DNA of 64,000 bases, from NCBI RefSeq assembly GCF_016756495.1, contig NZ_AP023243.1, positions 5,026,501-5,090,500 of the forward strand, given 5' to 3'. The position numbers and the translations under genes were made by a program. Below the pieces are notes generated by a model. That model was not told the origin of the DNA and searched no databases. It saw nothing but the letters and a program-made list of their open reading frames with translations. The stretch comes from Mesorhizobium sp. 113-3-3 (GTDB lineage: Bacteria; Pseudomonadota; Alphaproteobacteria; Rhizobiales; Rhizobiaceae). Below, piece after piece: positions 42,301 to 50,771 of this stretch (position 1 is the first letter of the stretch; the number at the start of each line of letters is the position of its first letter).

Positions 42301-42884
42301 GTCAAGGCAGCGATCAGATGTTCGACATGGCCGCCATTGCTGTGTTCGCGCCGATCGAAGGCGTTTTGTTTGGCCTCATATTCGGCATAGACAGCCCGGA
42401 TGCGCAGTTGCGCTTCGCGGCGCGCCTTGGAGCAGGACGGATCGTTTGCGATCCGCAGGCCGGTTATCGACTTCTCCGTGGCGCGCATCATCTGCCTGGC
42501 GATGCGCCCATGTGTTTCCTCATGGGCGCGAACACCTGCGAAAAACGCGTTCCAGCGTCTCTTCAGCGCCGGCGTCGCGGGGGAGGCAAGGCGCGGGAAC
42601 GTATAGGAGAGATTGAGCGTGCCGTTGGCCCGCTGCACTCGGCAAAAGCCGTTGGCCTCACGGGCGTTGAGGTTCCAGTCGACGGTATAGGCCGTGGTGG
42701 CGATGGCATGCGTCATGAAGCCGTGCCTGGGGCCTTTGCTGTCCATCGCATCGACGAGAGCGGCCCCTGAGCTTCCCGTGACGTCGTAGGTCCGCGTCTG
42801 GACCACTGCCCTGGTGCCGGCCGAGGCCTCCTGCGCACAGAGCGCCCCGATGGCGACGAGGCATTTCAGAACTGTCCGGCGCAT
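42288..42884 (-). CDS. DUF922-type putative secreted zinc protease
   Basis: A 198-residue exported protein with a signal peptide (MRRTVLKCLVAIGALCAQEA then SAG). The DUF922 core is RTYDVTGSSGAALVDAM and TVDWNLNAR. The metal-binding-like motif is HEETHG (near residue 131), following FFAGVRA, with a downstream Tyr/Glu-rich helix (VYAEYEAKQNAFD). Family members are thought to be metal-dependent peptidases; activity is inferred. The start at 42884 has AGGGAGAAGG upstream, which is better than the Met 33 bp earlier. Confidence 0.78.
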   Translation of the reverse strand: MRRTVLKCLVAIGALCAQEASAGTRAVVQTRTYDVTGSSGAALVDAMDSKGPRHGFMTHAIATTAYTVDWNLNAREANGFCRVQRANGTLNLSYTFPRLASPATPALKRRWNAFFAGVRAHEETHGRIARQMMRATEKSITGLRIANDPSCSKARREAQLRIRAVYAEYEAKQNAFDRREHSNGGHVEHLIAALTGKP

Positions 42885-43019
42885 CGGCCTTCTCCCTATT
42901 CCTGGAGAAGGAACCATAGACCGGTGGCCGTTTCAACGGTCCTGCCGGCCTGCATGCCCACGCAGCCGGCCCCCGCCCGCATTTTTGCCGCCGAGTCCGA
43001 AACCGCCGGCGGCGCGACG

Positions 43020-44699
43020 TCACATACCCTGGTAGACCGGGCCCTCGCCGCCTTGCGGCGGCACCCAGTTGATGTTCTGGTTGGGATCCTTGATGTCGCA
43101 GGTCTTGCAGTGCACGCAGTTCTGCGCGTTGATGACGAAGCGCACATCCTTTGCCGCCGGATCGGCGGCGGCATTGCCGTCCTTGTCGACCCATTCGTAG
43201 ACGCCGGCCGGGCAATAGCGTGTCGAAGGCCCTGCAAAGACATCGTGCTCGGACCGCTTCTGCAGTTCCATATCACCGACCAGCAGGTGGACCGGCTCGT
43301 TCTCTTCGTGATTGGTGTTGGACAGGAACACCGAGGACAGGCGATCGAAGGTCAGCACGCCATCAGGCTTCGGATAGGCGATCTTCTTGTGCTGGGCGGC
43401 CGGCTCGAGCGCGGCATAGTCGGCCTTGCCGTGCTTCAGAGTGCCGAAGGGCGAGATGCCGAACAGCGTGTTCAGCCACATGTCGAGGCCGCCGAGGCCG
43501 ACGCCGACGATGGTGCCGAAGCGCGACCAGAGCGGCTTGACGTTGCGCACCTTCTTCAAATCCTTGCCGATGTCGGTCGCACGCCATGCTTCCTCGTACG
43601 AAGTGAGTTCGTCATTGGCGCGGCCGGCGCCGATCGCCTCGGCGACATGGTCGGCCGCCAGCATGCCCGACAGCACGGCATTGTGAGAGCCCTTGATGCG
43701 CGGCACGTTGACGAAGCCGGCAGCGCAACCCATCAGCGCGCCGCCGGGGAAGGACAGTTTCGGCACCGACTGCCAGCCGCCCTCGGTGATCGCGCGCGCG
43801 CCATAGCCGAGCCGCTTGGCGCCCTCGAATGTTCCCGCGATCGCCGGATGGGTCTTGAAACGCTGGAATTCCTCGAAGGGCGACAGATACGGGTTCTTGT
43901 AGTTGAGGTGGAGGACGAAGCCGACCGCCACCTGGTTGTCCTCGAGATGGTAGAGGAAGGAGCCGCCGCCGGTCTTCATGTCGAGCGGCCAGCCGAAGGA
44001 ATGCTGAACCAGGCCCGGCCGGTGGTTCTCCGGCTTGACCTGCCAGAGTTCCTTGAGTCCGATGCCGTATTTGCCGGGCTCGCGGCCGTCAGAGAGTTTG
44101 TATCTGGCGATCAACTGCTTGGCGAGCGAGCCGCGCGCGCCTTCGCCGATCAGCACATATTTGCCCATCAGCGCCATGCCCGGCGCAAAGCCCGGCCCAT
44201 GCGTGCCATCCTTCTCGACGCCCATGTCGCCGGTGACGACGCCGGTGACGGCGCCCTCTTCATTGTAGAGCAGGCCGGCGGCGGCAAAGCCCGGATAGAT
44301 CTCGACGCCGAGCGCCTCGGCCTTGCCAGCCAGCCAGCGGCAGACATTGCCGAGCGAGACGATGTAGTTGCCGTGATTGTTCATCAGCGGCGGCATCAAT
44401 ATGTTGGGCAGGCGGAACGAGCCGGCGGGGCCGAGCACCAGGAAATGATCCGCCGTGACCGGCGTCTTGAAAGGATGGCCCTCCTCCTCGCGCCAACCGG
44501 GCAGCAGCCGGTCGATGCCGATGGGATCGACGACGGCGCCGGAGAGGATATGGGCGCCGACCTCGCCGCCCTTTTCCAGCACGACGACGGAAAGCTCGGG
44601 ATTGACCTGCTTGAGGCGGATGGCGGCGGCAAGGCCGGCCGGACCGGCGCCGACGATGACCACGTCGAATTCCATGCTTTCGCGTTCGATATCGCTCAT
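43020..44699 (-). CDS. Electron transfer flavoprotein-ubiquinone oxidoreductase
   Basis: A 559-residue inner-membrane-associated enzyme that passes electrons from reduced ETF to ubiquinone. FAD-binding is shown by FDVVIVGAGPAGLAAAIRL near residues 10-28. The ubiquinone/membrane insertion segment is in the middle. The C-terminal ferredoxin-like [4Fe-4S] site has NCVHCKTCDIKDP plus an upstream Cys in TRYCPAGVYE. The start ATG at 44699 has GAGGGG upstream. It serves all ETF-linked acyl-CoA dehydrogenases, including the isovaleryl-CoA dehydrogenase at 16412. It appears monocistronic and faces the uncharacterised gene at 44919. Confidence 0.95.
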   Translation of the reverse strand: MSDIERESMEFDVVIVGAGPAGLAAAIRLKQVNPELSVVVLEKGGEVGAHILSGAVVDPIGIDRLLPGWREEEGHPFKTPVTADHFLVLGPAGSFRLPNILMPPLMNNHGNYIVSLGNVCRWLAGKAEALGVEIYPGFAAAGLLYNEEGAVTGVVTGDMGVEKDGTHGPGFAPGMALMGKYVLIGEGARGSLAKQLIARYKLSDGREPGKYGIGLKELWQVKPENHRPGLVQHSFGWPLDMKTGGGSFLYHLEDNQVAVGFVLHLNYKNPYLSPFEEFQRFKTHPAIAGTFEGAKRLGYGARAITEGGWQSVPKLSFPGGALMGCAAGFVNVPRIKGSHNAVLSGMLAADHVAEAIGAGRANDELTSYEEAWRATDIGKDLKKVRNVKPLWSRFGTIVGVGLGGLDMWLNTLFGISPFGTLKHGKADYAALEPAAQHKKIAYPKPDGVLTFDRLSSVFLSNTNHEENEPVHLLVGDMELQKRSEHDVFAGPSTRYCPAGVYEWVDKDGNAAADPAAKDVRFVINAQNCVHCKTCDIKDPNQNINWVPPQGGEGPVYQGM

Positions 44700-44918
44700 C
44701 AACCCCTCCGCACTGGCTTGCCGCTGTTGCGTATCTTGCTGGCTCCTGCGCTGCATAGCGCATCAATTGGCGACAGGAAACCGGCGCAGACGTGACAATG
44801 CGGATTTGGCCAAAAAGTCGCGCATCTTGCGGCAGGACAGCCATTTGCGCCTGATAAGACCGGCCCGCCTTGCTTTTTTAATTGTTCGGCGGCTTGCTTA
44901 TCGGCCATACTTCCCGCC

Positions 44919-45563
44919 ATGCGCTTTCCTGGGCCAGCGGGCTTTTCTTCGACGCGCTTTGTTTTCCCGCCCGGCCGGGCCTGCCGGGCGATTCTTCCGG
45001 CCCTTCTGATGTTGGCATCGGGGCACGCCGCCGCGGACGAGGTCAAGGTCTGGGCGACGGGCGCCTACTCCTTCTCCGACGAGCTTGGCGGCTTCCGCAT
45101 CACCGGAGCCTCCGGCATCGGAACCAAGGACGATCCGCTGGTCATCACCGAGGAGCTGAATTCGGCAACACCCGTGACGCTGACCATCCGCACGACAAAG
45201 CCGATCGAGACATTCGGCAAGGCGGGCGAATTCGCCAATGGCATCATGTATATGCGCATCAACGTGCTCAACAACAGCGGCCAGGCCTGGATCGAATTCC
45301 AGTTCGAGCTTCAGGAGATACTGGATCAGCCGAGTGTGTTTGGTGATGGGCTGTCTTTCGACCAGCGCAACAAGACACCGGACAATATCTGGTCGAGCAA
45401 TTTCGCCGATTTCGACCGCGACTTCGAACCCTATGACCGGCTGCTGTTCAAGAACGGCAAGGTCGACCCGCTGAAGACCGTCAGCTTCGAGTTCCTGATG
45501 ACGGATTACACGCCACGCTGGACCTTTTATCTGGTGCAGGATCCGCGCATCCCGACGGGATAG
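44919..45563 (+). CDS. Conserved exported protein of unknown function
   Basis: A 214-residue protein with a long N-terminal signal region (RACRAILPALLMLASGHAAA, cleaved before DEVKVWATG). The mature part is beta-rich: TPVTLTIRTTKPIETFGK, YMRINVLNNSGQAWIEFQFE, TVSFEFLMTDYTPRWTFYL. It reads like a single immunoglobulin- or lectin-like sandwich, but I do not recognise the family. Met at 44919 adds an Arg/Pro-rich stretch before the hydrophobic core, so the true start may be slightly later. It lies 50 bp upstream of the uracil-DNA glycosylase gene on the same strand. Confidence 0.7.
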   Translation: MRFPGPAGFSSTRFVFPPGRACRAILPALLMLASGHAAADEVKVWATGAYSFSDELGGFRITGASGIGTKDDPLVITEELNSATPVTLTIRTTKPIETFGKAGEFANGIMYMRINVLNNSGQAWIEFQFELQEILDQPSVFGDGLSFDQRNKTPDNIWSSNFADFDRDFEPYDRLLFKNGKVDPLKTVSFEFLMTDYTPRWTFYLVQDPRIPTG

Positions 45564-45614
45564 GGCAAGCCGCCGGTCTTGCAAATTTCGGCCATGGGGA
45601 CGAATGTGCGCGCC

Positions 45615-46490
45615 ATGACTGCCGCCTCCCCCAACAGCCCGACCGATATTGCCGACATCCTGGCCTTCTATGCCAGCGCCGGTGTCGATGAGGCGTTGGA
45701 AGACGCCCCGGTGAACCGCTTCGCCGAGGCGGCGCCGAAGCCTGTCGAACGCGCACCGGCACCAGTGGCGCCCGCTCGCGAGGACACGGCGCCCGAACGG
45801 CCAGCGGCACCGCCCGGGCTGGATGCAAGCAAGGTGCCGGATGCGCCACCGGCGCGTTCATCGGTCGCCGCGGTGCCAGACGAAGCCCAGGCGGCGCTCG
45901 CGCGCCAGCTGGCGACGACGGCAACGACCCTGGACGAGTTGCGCCAGCACATGGCTGCCTTCGACGGCTGCAATCTCAAGGCCACCGCCAAGAACCTGGT
46001 GTTCGCCGACGGCAACCCGGAGGCCGCGGTGATGCTGGTGGGCGAAGCGCCGGGCCGCGACGAGGACATTGAGGGGCTGCCCTTCGTCGGCCGTTCGGGG
46101 CGGCTGCTCGATCGCATGCTGGCCGCGATCGGGCTCGACCGCACCTCGGTCTACATTGCCAACGTCATCCCGTGGCGGCCGCCGGGCAACCGCACGCCGA
46201 CGCCGCACGAGACGGAAATCTGCAGGCCGTTCATCGAGCGGCAGATCGAACTGGTCAATCCCAAGGTGTTGATCAATCTCGGTGGACCATCGGCCAAGAC
46301 GTTGCTCAACACCTCGGAAGGCATTTTGCGGCTGCGCGGCAACTGGCGTGTCCACACGACCGCCTCCGGCATCGCCATTCCAGCCATGCCGACGCTGCAT
46401 CCGGCCTATCTCCTGCGAACGCCCGCTCACAAGAAGCTGGCGTGGCGGGATTTTCTCGAGGTAAAGGCGAAGCTGCGGACGCTCTCCTAG
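45615..46490 (+). CDS. Family-4-like uracil-DNA glycosylase
   Basis: A 291-residue DNA repair enzyme that excises uracil. Residues 1-100 are a Pro/Ala-rich linker. The glycosylase domain has motif 1 VGEAPGRDEDIEGLPFVGRSG (in two parts near 140-160) and a later VLINLGGPSAKTLLNTSEGILRLRGNW with the conserved Ser/Arg region and PTLHPAYLLR (the His motif). The family's four Fe-S cysteines are not all there: only Cys in FDGCNLKA and Cys in TEICRPF are present in the whole protein. It probably lacks a classical cluster. The start at 45615 (MTAASPNS) has GGGGACG upstream; 45594 is an in-frame alternative. Confidence 0.85.
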   Translation: MTAASPNSPTDIADILAFYASAGVDEALEDAPVNRFAEAAPKPVERAPAPVAPAREDTAPERPAAPPGLDASKVPDAPPARSSVAAVPDEAQAALARQLATTATTLDELRQHMAAFDGCNLKATAKNLVFADGNPEAAVMLVGEAPGRDEDIEGLPFVGRSGRLLDRMLAAIGLDRTSVYIANVIPWRPPGNRTPTPHETEICRPFIERQIELVNPKVLINLGGPSAKTLLNTSEGILRLRGNWRVHTTASGIAIPAMPTLHPAYLLRTPAHKKLAWRDFLEVKAKLRTLS

Positions 46491-46543
46491 CGATAACCTC
46501 GGAGGTAATTGAAATCGCTGTGCCGCCGCCTTAATCCTGACCC

Positions 46544-47356
46544 ATGACATCAGCCCAAACCTCCGCCGGCAGTCTCATCCGCGAATGGCGCACGCGCCGC
46601 CGCATGTCCCAGCTCGACCTCGCCACGGAAGCCGAAATCTCGCAGCGGCATCTAAGCTTTGTCGAGAGCGGGCGCGCCGCGCCGTCGCGCGACATGGTGC
46701 TGCATCTGGCGGAGCAGCTTTCGATCCCGCTGAGGCAACGCAACCAGCTGCTGCTGGCCGCAGGTTTCGCGCCGAGCTTCAGCGAACGGCCGCTCGGCGA
46801 CACGACCTTGGCACCGGCGATGGCGGCGGTCGAGATTGTGCTCAAAGGACATGAGCCCTTCCCGGCGCTGGCGGTGGACCGGCACTGGAACCTGGTTTCA
46901 GCAAACGCCGCGATCGCTCCTTTCCTTGCCGATGTCAGCGAGGCTTCGCTGCTGGCACCACCGGTCAACGTGCTTCGCCTTTCCCTGCATCCCGGCGGCA
47001 TCGCACCGCGCATCGTCAACCTCGCGGAATGGCGCACGCACCTGCTTGAGCGTCTCAAGCACCAGAACGATGCCAGCGGCGACCCGGTGCTGGTCGAACT
47101 GGAGCGCGAGCTGCGAACCTATCCGTCCGGGCTGAAGGGCAGCAGGCCAACACCGGTCGAGCCCAATGCCATCGTGCATCCGCTTCGGCTTGCCCATGGC
47201 GATCAGGTGCTATCGTTCATCAGCACCATCACCGTCTTCGGCACGCCGCTCGACGTGACCTTGTCGGAACTGGCGATCGAATCTTTCTTTCCGGCCGACG
47301 AGCAGACCCGCGCGGTGCTGGTGCGGCTGGCCAAGGAGCGGTCGGAACGGTCCTGA
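46544..47356 (+). CDS. XRE-family regulator with MmyB-like ligand domain
   Basis: A 270-residue protein with an N-terminal lambda-repressor-type HTH (LIREWRTRRRMSQLDLATEAE and ISQRHLSFVESGRAAPSRD, residues about 10-50). The C-terminal MmyB-like domain (ALAVDRHWNLVSANAAIAPFLA, PVNVLRLSLHPGG, VTLSELAIESFFPADE) resembles a PAS-like fold that binds small molecules, fatty acids in some members. It ends directly against the convergent EamA gene (TGA followed immediately by the reverse stop). It may control neighbouring transport or molybdoenzyme genes; this is not shown. Confidence 0.88.
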   Translation: MTSAQTSAGSLIREWRTRRRMSQLDLATEAEISQRHLSFVESGRAAPSRDMVLHLAEQLSIPLRQRNQLLLAAGFAPSFSERPLGDTTLAPAMAAVEIVLKGHEPFPALAVDRHWNLVSANAAIAPFLADVSEASLLAPPVNVLRLSLHPGGIAPRIVNLAEWRTHLLERLKHQNDASGDPVLVELERELRTYPSGLKGSRPTPVEPNAIVHPLRLAHGDQVLSFISTITVFGTPLDVTLSELAIESFFPADEQTRAVLVRLAKERSERS

Positions 47357-48316
47357 TCAGCCTTGAGGCAGTGTTACCTTGCGCGTTCGCGTGCGCTCCA
47401 GGCCCAGTTGCCGCTCGCGCCAGATGATGAAGATGCCGGCGGCTACCACGATCGCACCGCCAAGCAGCGTGTTGAGCGAGGTCACGTCGGAGAAAATGAA
47501 ATAGCCGACGACGACGCCGAGGATCATCGAGGTGTATTCGAACGGCGCCACTACCGAGGCCTCGGCATGGCGGTAGGCCGAGGTCATCAGGATCTGGCCA
47601 AGGCCGCCGCAGAAGCCGGCCATGATGAGCAGCGCCGCTTGCGCCGGCGCCAGAGCTTGCCAGCCGAAAGGCAGCGTCAGCAGCGAGAGCACGCTCGCCG
47701 TCGACGAGAACCATAACACGATGGTCGCCGTCTTCTCCGTCTGCACGAGATTGCGCACGAGCAGCATGGCGACAGCCGAGATCGCCGCCGCCACCAGCGC
47801 GGCCATCACGCCCAGCACCTCCTGGTCGTCGAGCGCTTCATCCGAGTTGAGCAGGGTCAGTTCCGGCCAGGAAATGACGAGCACGCCAATGAGACCGACG
47901 GCGACAGCGCTCCAGCGATAGATACGGATCGACTCGCCAAGGAAGATCGAGGAGAACACCACGACCAGCAGCGGCTGTGCGTAGTTCAAGGTGATCGCCT
48001 CCGGCAGCGGCAGCCTGGTGAGCGCGAAGAAGCCAAGCCCCATGGCGCCGACGCCGACAACGCCGCGCGCGACATGGTTGAAGGGACGTTTGGTGACGAA
48101 TGCCGTCGCCAGCTGTCCCTTCAACGCCAGGAAGGCAATGATCGGAAAGATGGCGAAGAAGGAGCGGAAGAAGACGATCTGTCCCGCCGGCACGTCGCCG
48201 GCCGCCTTGATGCAGGTTTGCATGCCGACAAAAACCGCGACGGACACGATCTTGAGGGCGATGCCCCTCAGCGTGCCGTGGCCGGCCGTCGTTCCTGGTT
48301 CCACCCCTGACGTCAC
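47357..48316 (-). CDS. EamA/DMT-family transporter
   Basis: A 319-residue inner-membrane protein with ten predicted helices arranged as two EamA repeats (IALKIVSVAVFVGMQTCIKA..., FFRSFFAIFPIIAFLAL, AITLNYAQPLLVVVFSSIFLG; second half VMAALVAAAISAVAMLLV..., SMILGVVVGYFIF, LGGAIVVAAGIFIIW). The family exports amino acids, metabolites or drugs; the substrate here is unknown. The start is a GTG at 48316 overlapping the stop of the upstream molybdoprotein gene (GTGA), with AGGAGCG upstream, so the two are translationally coupled. An ATG further upstream lies inside the neighbour and is rejected. Confidence 0.87.
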   Translation of the reverse strand: MTSGVEPGTTAGHGTLRGIALKIVSVAVFVGMQTCIKAAGDVPAGQIVFFRSFFAIFPIIAFLALKGQLATAFVTKRPFNHVARGVVGVGAMGLGFFALTRLPLPEAITLNYAQPLLVVVFSSIFLGESIRIYRWSAVAVGLIGVLVISWPELTLLNSDEALDDQEVLGVMAALVAAAISAVAMLLVRNLVQTEKTATIVLWFSSTASVLSLLTLPFGWQALAPAQAALLIMAGFCGGLGQILMTSAYRHAEASVVAPFEYTSMILGVVVGYFIFSDVTSLNTLLGGAIVVAAGIFIIWRERQLGLERTRTRKVTLPQG

Positions 48317-50619
48317 GCTGGCGATACGCTCCTGATCGCGGCCCAGATGCGCGCCGGCGTCGCCGGCATCTCGATATGCCTGATGCCATAGGCGCGCCAC
48401 AGCGCGTCGGTGACGGCGTTGAGCGCCGCCGGTGTCGAGCCGATCGTGCCGGCCTCGCCGGCGCCCTTGATGCCCAGCGCATTGGTGGTCGAAGGCACGT
48501 TCCGGGTCTCGAAATGGAAGAACGGGACATTGTCGGCGCGCGGCATGGCGTAGTCCATGAAGCTCGCCGTCAAGAGTTGCCCATCATCGCCATGGATGGT
48601 GTTCTCGGTCAGCGCCTGACCGATGCCTTGCACGACGCCGCCATGCACCTGGCCGGCAAGCAGGATCGGATTAACGGTGACGCCGAAATCGTCGACGATG
48701 GTGTAACGGACAATCTCGGTCGCGCCGGTATCGGGATCGATCTCGACCTCGCATATATGGGTGCCGTTCGGATAGGTGCACTCGTCCTGCACGAACTCAC
48801 CGAACCCCTTGAGGTCATCAGGCGTCTTCGCAGCCTTGGCGATGCTCGAGAAATCGATGCTCCTGTCGGTGCCGACGATACGGGCAACGCCATCGAACAG
48901 TTCGATATCGCCGGCCGAGGCCTCAAGCTCGTCGGCGGCGATGCGCTTGATCTTGTTGGCCAGATCCTCGCCCGCGCGGGACGCCGATACACCCCCCAGC
49001 GGAATGGAGCGCGAGCCGCCGGTGCCGCCGCCCGCCTTCAATTCGTCGGTGTCGCCCTGGCGGACATGGACCTTGTCGATGTCGAGATTGAGTTTTTCCG
49101 ACAGGAACTGCGCATAGGCGGTGGCATGCCCCTGGCCGTTGGTCTGGGTGCCGATCTTCAACGTCACCGTGCCGTCGCCATTGAGCTCGACAAAGGCCGG
49201 TTCGGAGCCCGGAAAGGCGCAGGCCTCGATATAGGTCGCCATGCCGATGCCGCGGATCTTGCCGCCGGTCTTGGACTGTTCCAGCCGCCGCGGGAACGCC
49301 TTCCACTCAGACCGTTCGATGGCACGGTCCATATGCCCTTCGAATTCGCCATTGTCGTAGAGCCGGCCGGTCTGCGTGCGGTAGGGAAACTGCGCGGGCC
49401 GGATGAAGTTGCGGCGGCGGATTTCTTCGACAGGCAGGCCGAGATCATGCGCGCAGGCATCGACCAGCTTCTCCAACAGGAACGCCGCCTCGGGACGCCC
49501 GGCGCCGCGATAGGCGTCGACCGGGCAAGTGTTGGTGTAGAGGCCGGTCACCGAGACATCGAGCGCCCTGATATCATAGACGCCGGTCGACATGGTGATG
49601 CCGACATAGGGAATGAAAGGGCCATATTGCGAGACATAGGCGCCGATATTGGCGAGCAGCTCGACCCTCATGCCAAGAAAGCGCCCATCCTTGTCGAGCG
49701 CCATCTCGGCCGTCACCGCGTTGTCGCGGCCCTGCGCGTCGGTGAGGAAATGTTCGGTGCGGTCGCCGGCCCACTTCACCGGGCGGCCAAGCCGCTTCGC
49801 CGCCTCGAGCACCAGCGGATATTCGCGGTAAACGAAGCTCTTCGGCCCGAAACCGCCGCCGACATCGGGCGTGATGACGCGCAGCTGGTCCTTCTTGATC
49901 TTGAACACGCTGGCCAGGATATACTGCATGGAATGCACGCCCTGCGACCCGGTGGTCAGCACGAAGCGGTCTTCCCCGGCATTCCATTCGCCGATCGCCG
50001 AGCGCGGCTCCATATAGTTGCAGACGAGCCGGTTGTTGATGAATTCGATGCGGGTGACGTGAGCGGCCCCGGCGAAAGCCGCGTCCGTCTTTTTCCTATC
50101 GCCCATATGATAGGTGAAGGCGCGGTTGGAGCCGAGTTCCGGCCAGACCAGCGGCGTGCCTTCGGCAAGCGCCGTCGCGGTGCCGGAGGCGGCGTCCTCG
50201 CCGTCATAATCGACCTCGATCAGTTCGGCGGCATCCTGCGCCAAGGCACGGCTGTCGGCGACGACAAAGGCAACCGCATCGCCGACATAGTTGACGCGGT
50301 CCCGGCACAGGATAGGAATGTCGCGCGTCGGCGCTTTGGTGCCGTCCGGCTGTGCCTGCATGACGCCAGACTTGAGATCGCGCAGATGGGGGAGATCCTT
50401 GCCGGTCAGCACCAGATGGACGCCGGGTGCCGTCTTCGCCGCGTCGATCGAGCCGATGGTGAAGCTCGCCTTGGCGATCGGCGAGCGCAGGACATAGCCG
50501 TGCAGGACGCCGGCCGGCTGGATATCATCGGTATAGCGGCCCAGCCCCTGGATGAAGGCGGCATCCTCGCGCCGCAGCACGGAAGCGCCCATGCCGAATT
50601 TCGGTGTGACGACGGTCAT
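48313..50619 (-). CDS. CoxL-like molybdopterin-binding subunit (form II CODH/xanthine dehydrogenase family)
   Basis: A 768-residue large subunit of the molybdenum hydroxylase superfamily. It has the aldehyde oxidase/xanthine dehydrogenase a/b hammerhead (RREDAAFIQGLGRYTDD) and molybdopterin-binding regions (GGGFGPKSF, GQGHATAYAQ, GAGEAGTIGS). The active-site loop reads AYRGAGRPE. True form I CO dehydrogenase has AYRCSFR, so CO oxidation is unlikely. The genes for the FAD (CoxM) and 2Fe-2S (CoxS) subunits are not beside it: an EamA transporter follows by GTGA overlap and aminopeptidase N lies divergent. The start at 50619 (MTVVTPKFGMG) is used. The substrate is unknown, perhaps an aldehyde or N-heterocycle. 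Confidence 0.88.
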   Translation of the reverse strand: MTVVTPKFGMGASVLRREDAAFIQGLGRYTDDIQPAGVLHGYVLRSPIAKASFTIGSIDAAKTAPGVHLVLTGKDLPHLRDLKSGVMQAQPDGTKAPTRDIPILCRDRVNYVGDAVAFVVADSRALAQDAAELIEVDYDGEDAASGTATALAEGTPLVWPELGSNRAFTYHMGDRKKTDAAFAGAAHVTRIEFINNRLVCNYMEPRSAIGEWNAGEDRFVLTTGSQGVHSMQYILASVFKIKKDQLRVITPDVGGGFGPKSFVYREYPLVLEAAKRLGRPVKWAGDRTEHFLTDAQGRDNAVTAEMALDKDGRFLGMRVELLANIGAYVSQYGPFIPYVGITMSTGVYDIRALDVSVTGLYTNTCPVDAYRGAGRPEAAFLLEKLVDACAHDLGLPVEEIRRRNFIRPAQFPYRTQTGRLYDNGEFEGHMDRAIERSEWKAFPRRLEQSKTGGKIRGIGMATYIEACAFPGSEPAFVELNGDGTVTLKIGTQTNGQGHATAYAQFLSEKLNLDIDKVHVRQGDTDELKAGGGTGGSRSIPLGGVSASRAGEDLANKIKRIAADELEASAGDIELFDGVARIVGTDRSIDFSSIAKAAKTPDDLKGFGEFVQDECTYPNGTHICEVEIDPDTGATEIVRYTIVDDFGVTVNPILLAGQVHGGVVQGIGQALTENTIHGDDGQLLTASFMDYAMPRADNVPFFHFETRNVPSTTNALGIKGAGEAGTIGSTPAALNAVTDALWRAYGIRHIEMPATPARIWAAIRSVSPA

Positions 50620-50771
50620 GACTGCCTCGCGCGGATGTGGAGAAGGAATGCCTGAAATAGGCATCGGCCGAGTTTTGTCGAGGGACCATTTCGTGTAAAG
50701 AGCGCGGACTTCAAATTTCTTGGACCAGCGGGAATTCCGCGTCCAAAGCAATCGACAGGAAAAACAACGGA

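Noticed and set aside
44699..44908. 69-codon frame (MADKQAAEQLKKQGG start) ahead of ETF-QO
   Set aside because: Its stop overlaps the ETF-QO start codon, but third-position GC is low, the composition is odd (six Cys), and it nearly abuts a better-supported gene on the other strand.
48313..50619. Aerobic carbon monoxide dehydrogenase
   Set aside because: The active-site loop is AYRGAGR rather than the form I AYRCSFR, and the small and medium subunit genes are missing here.
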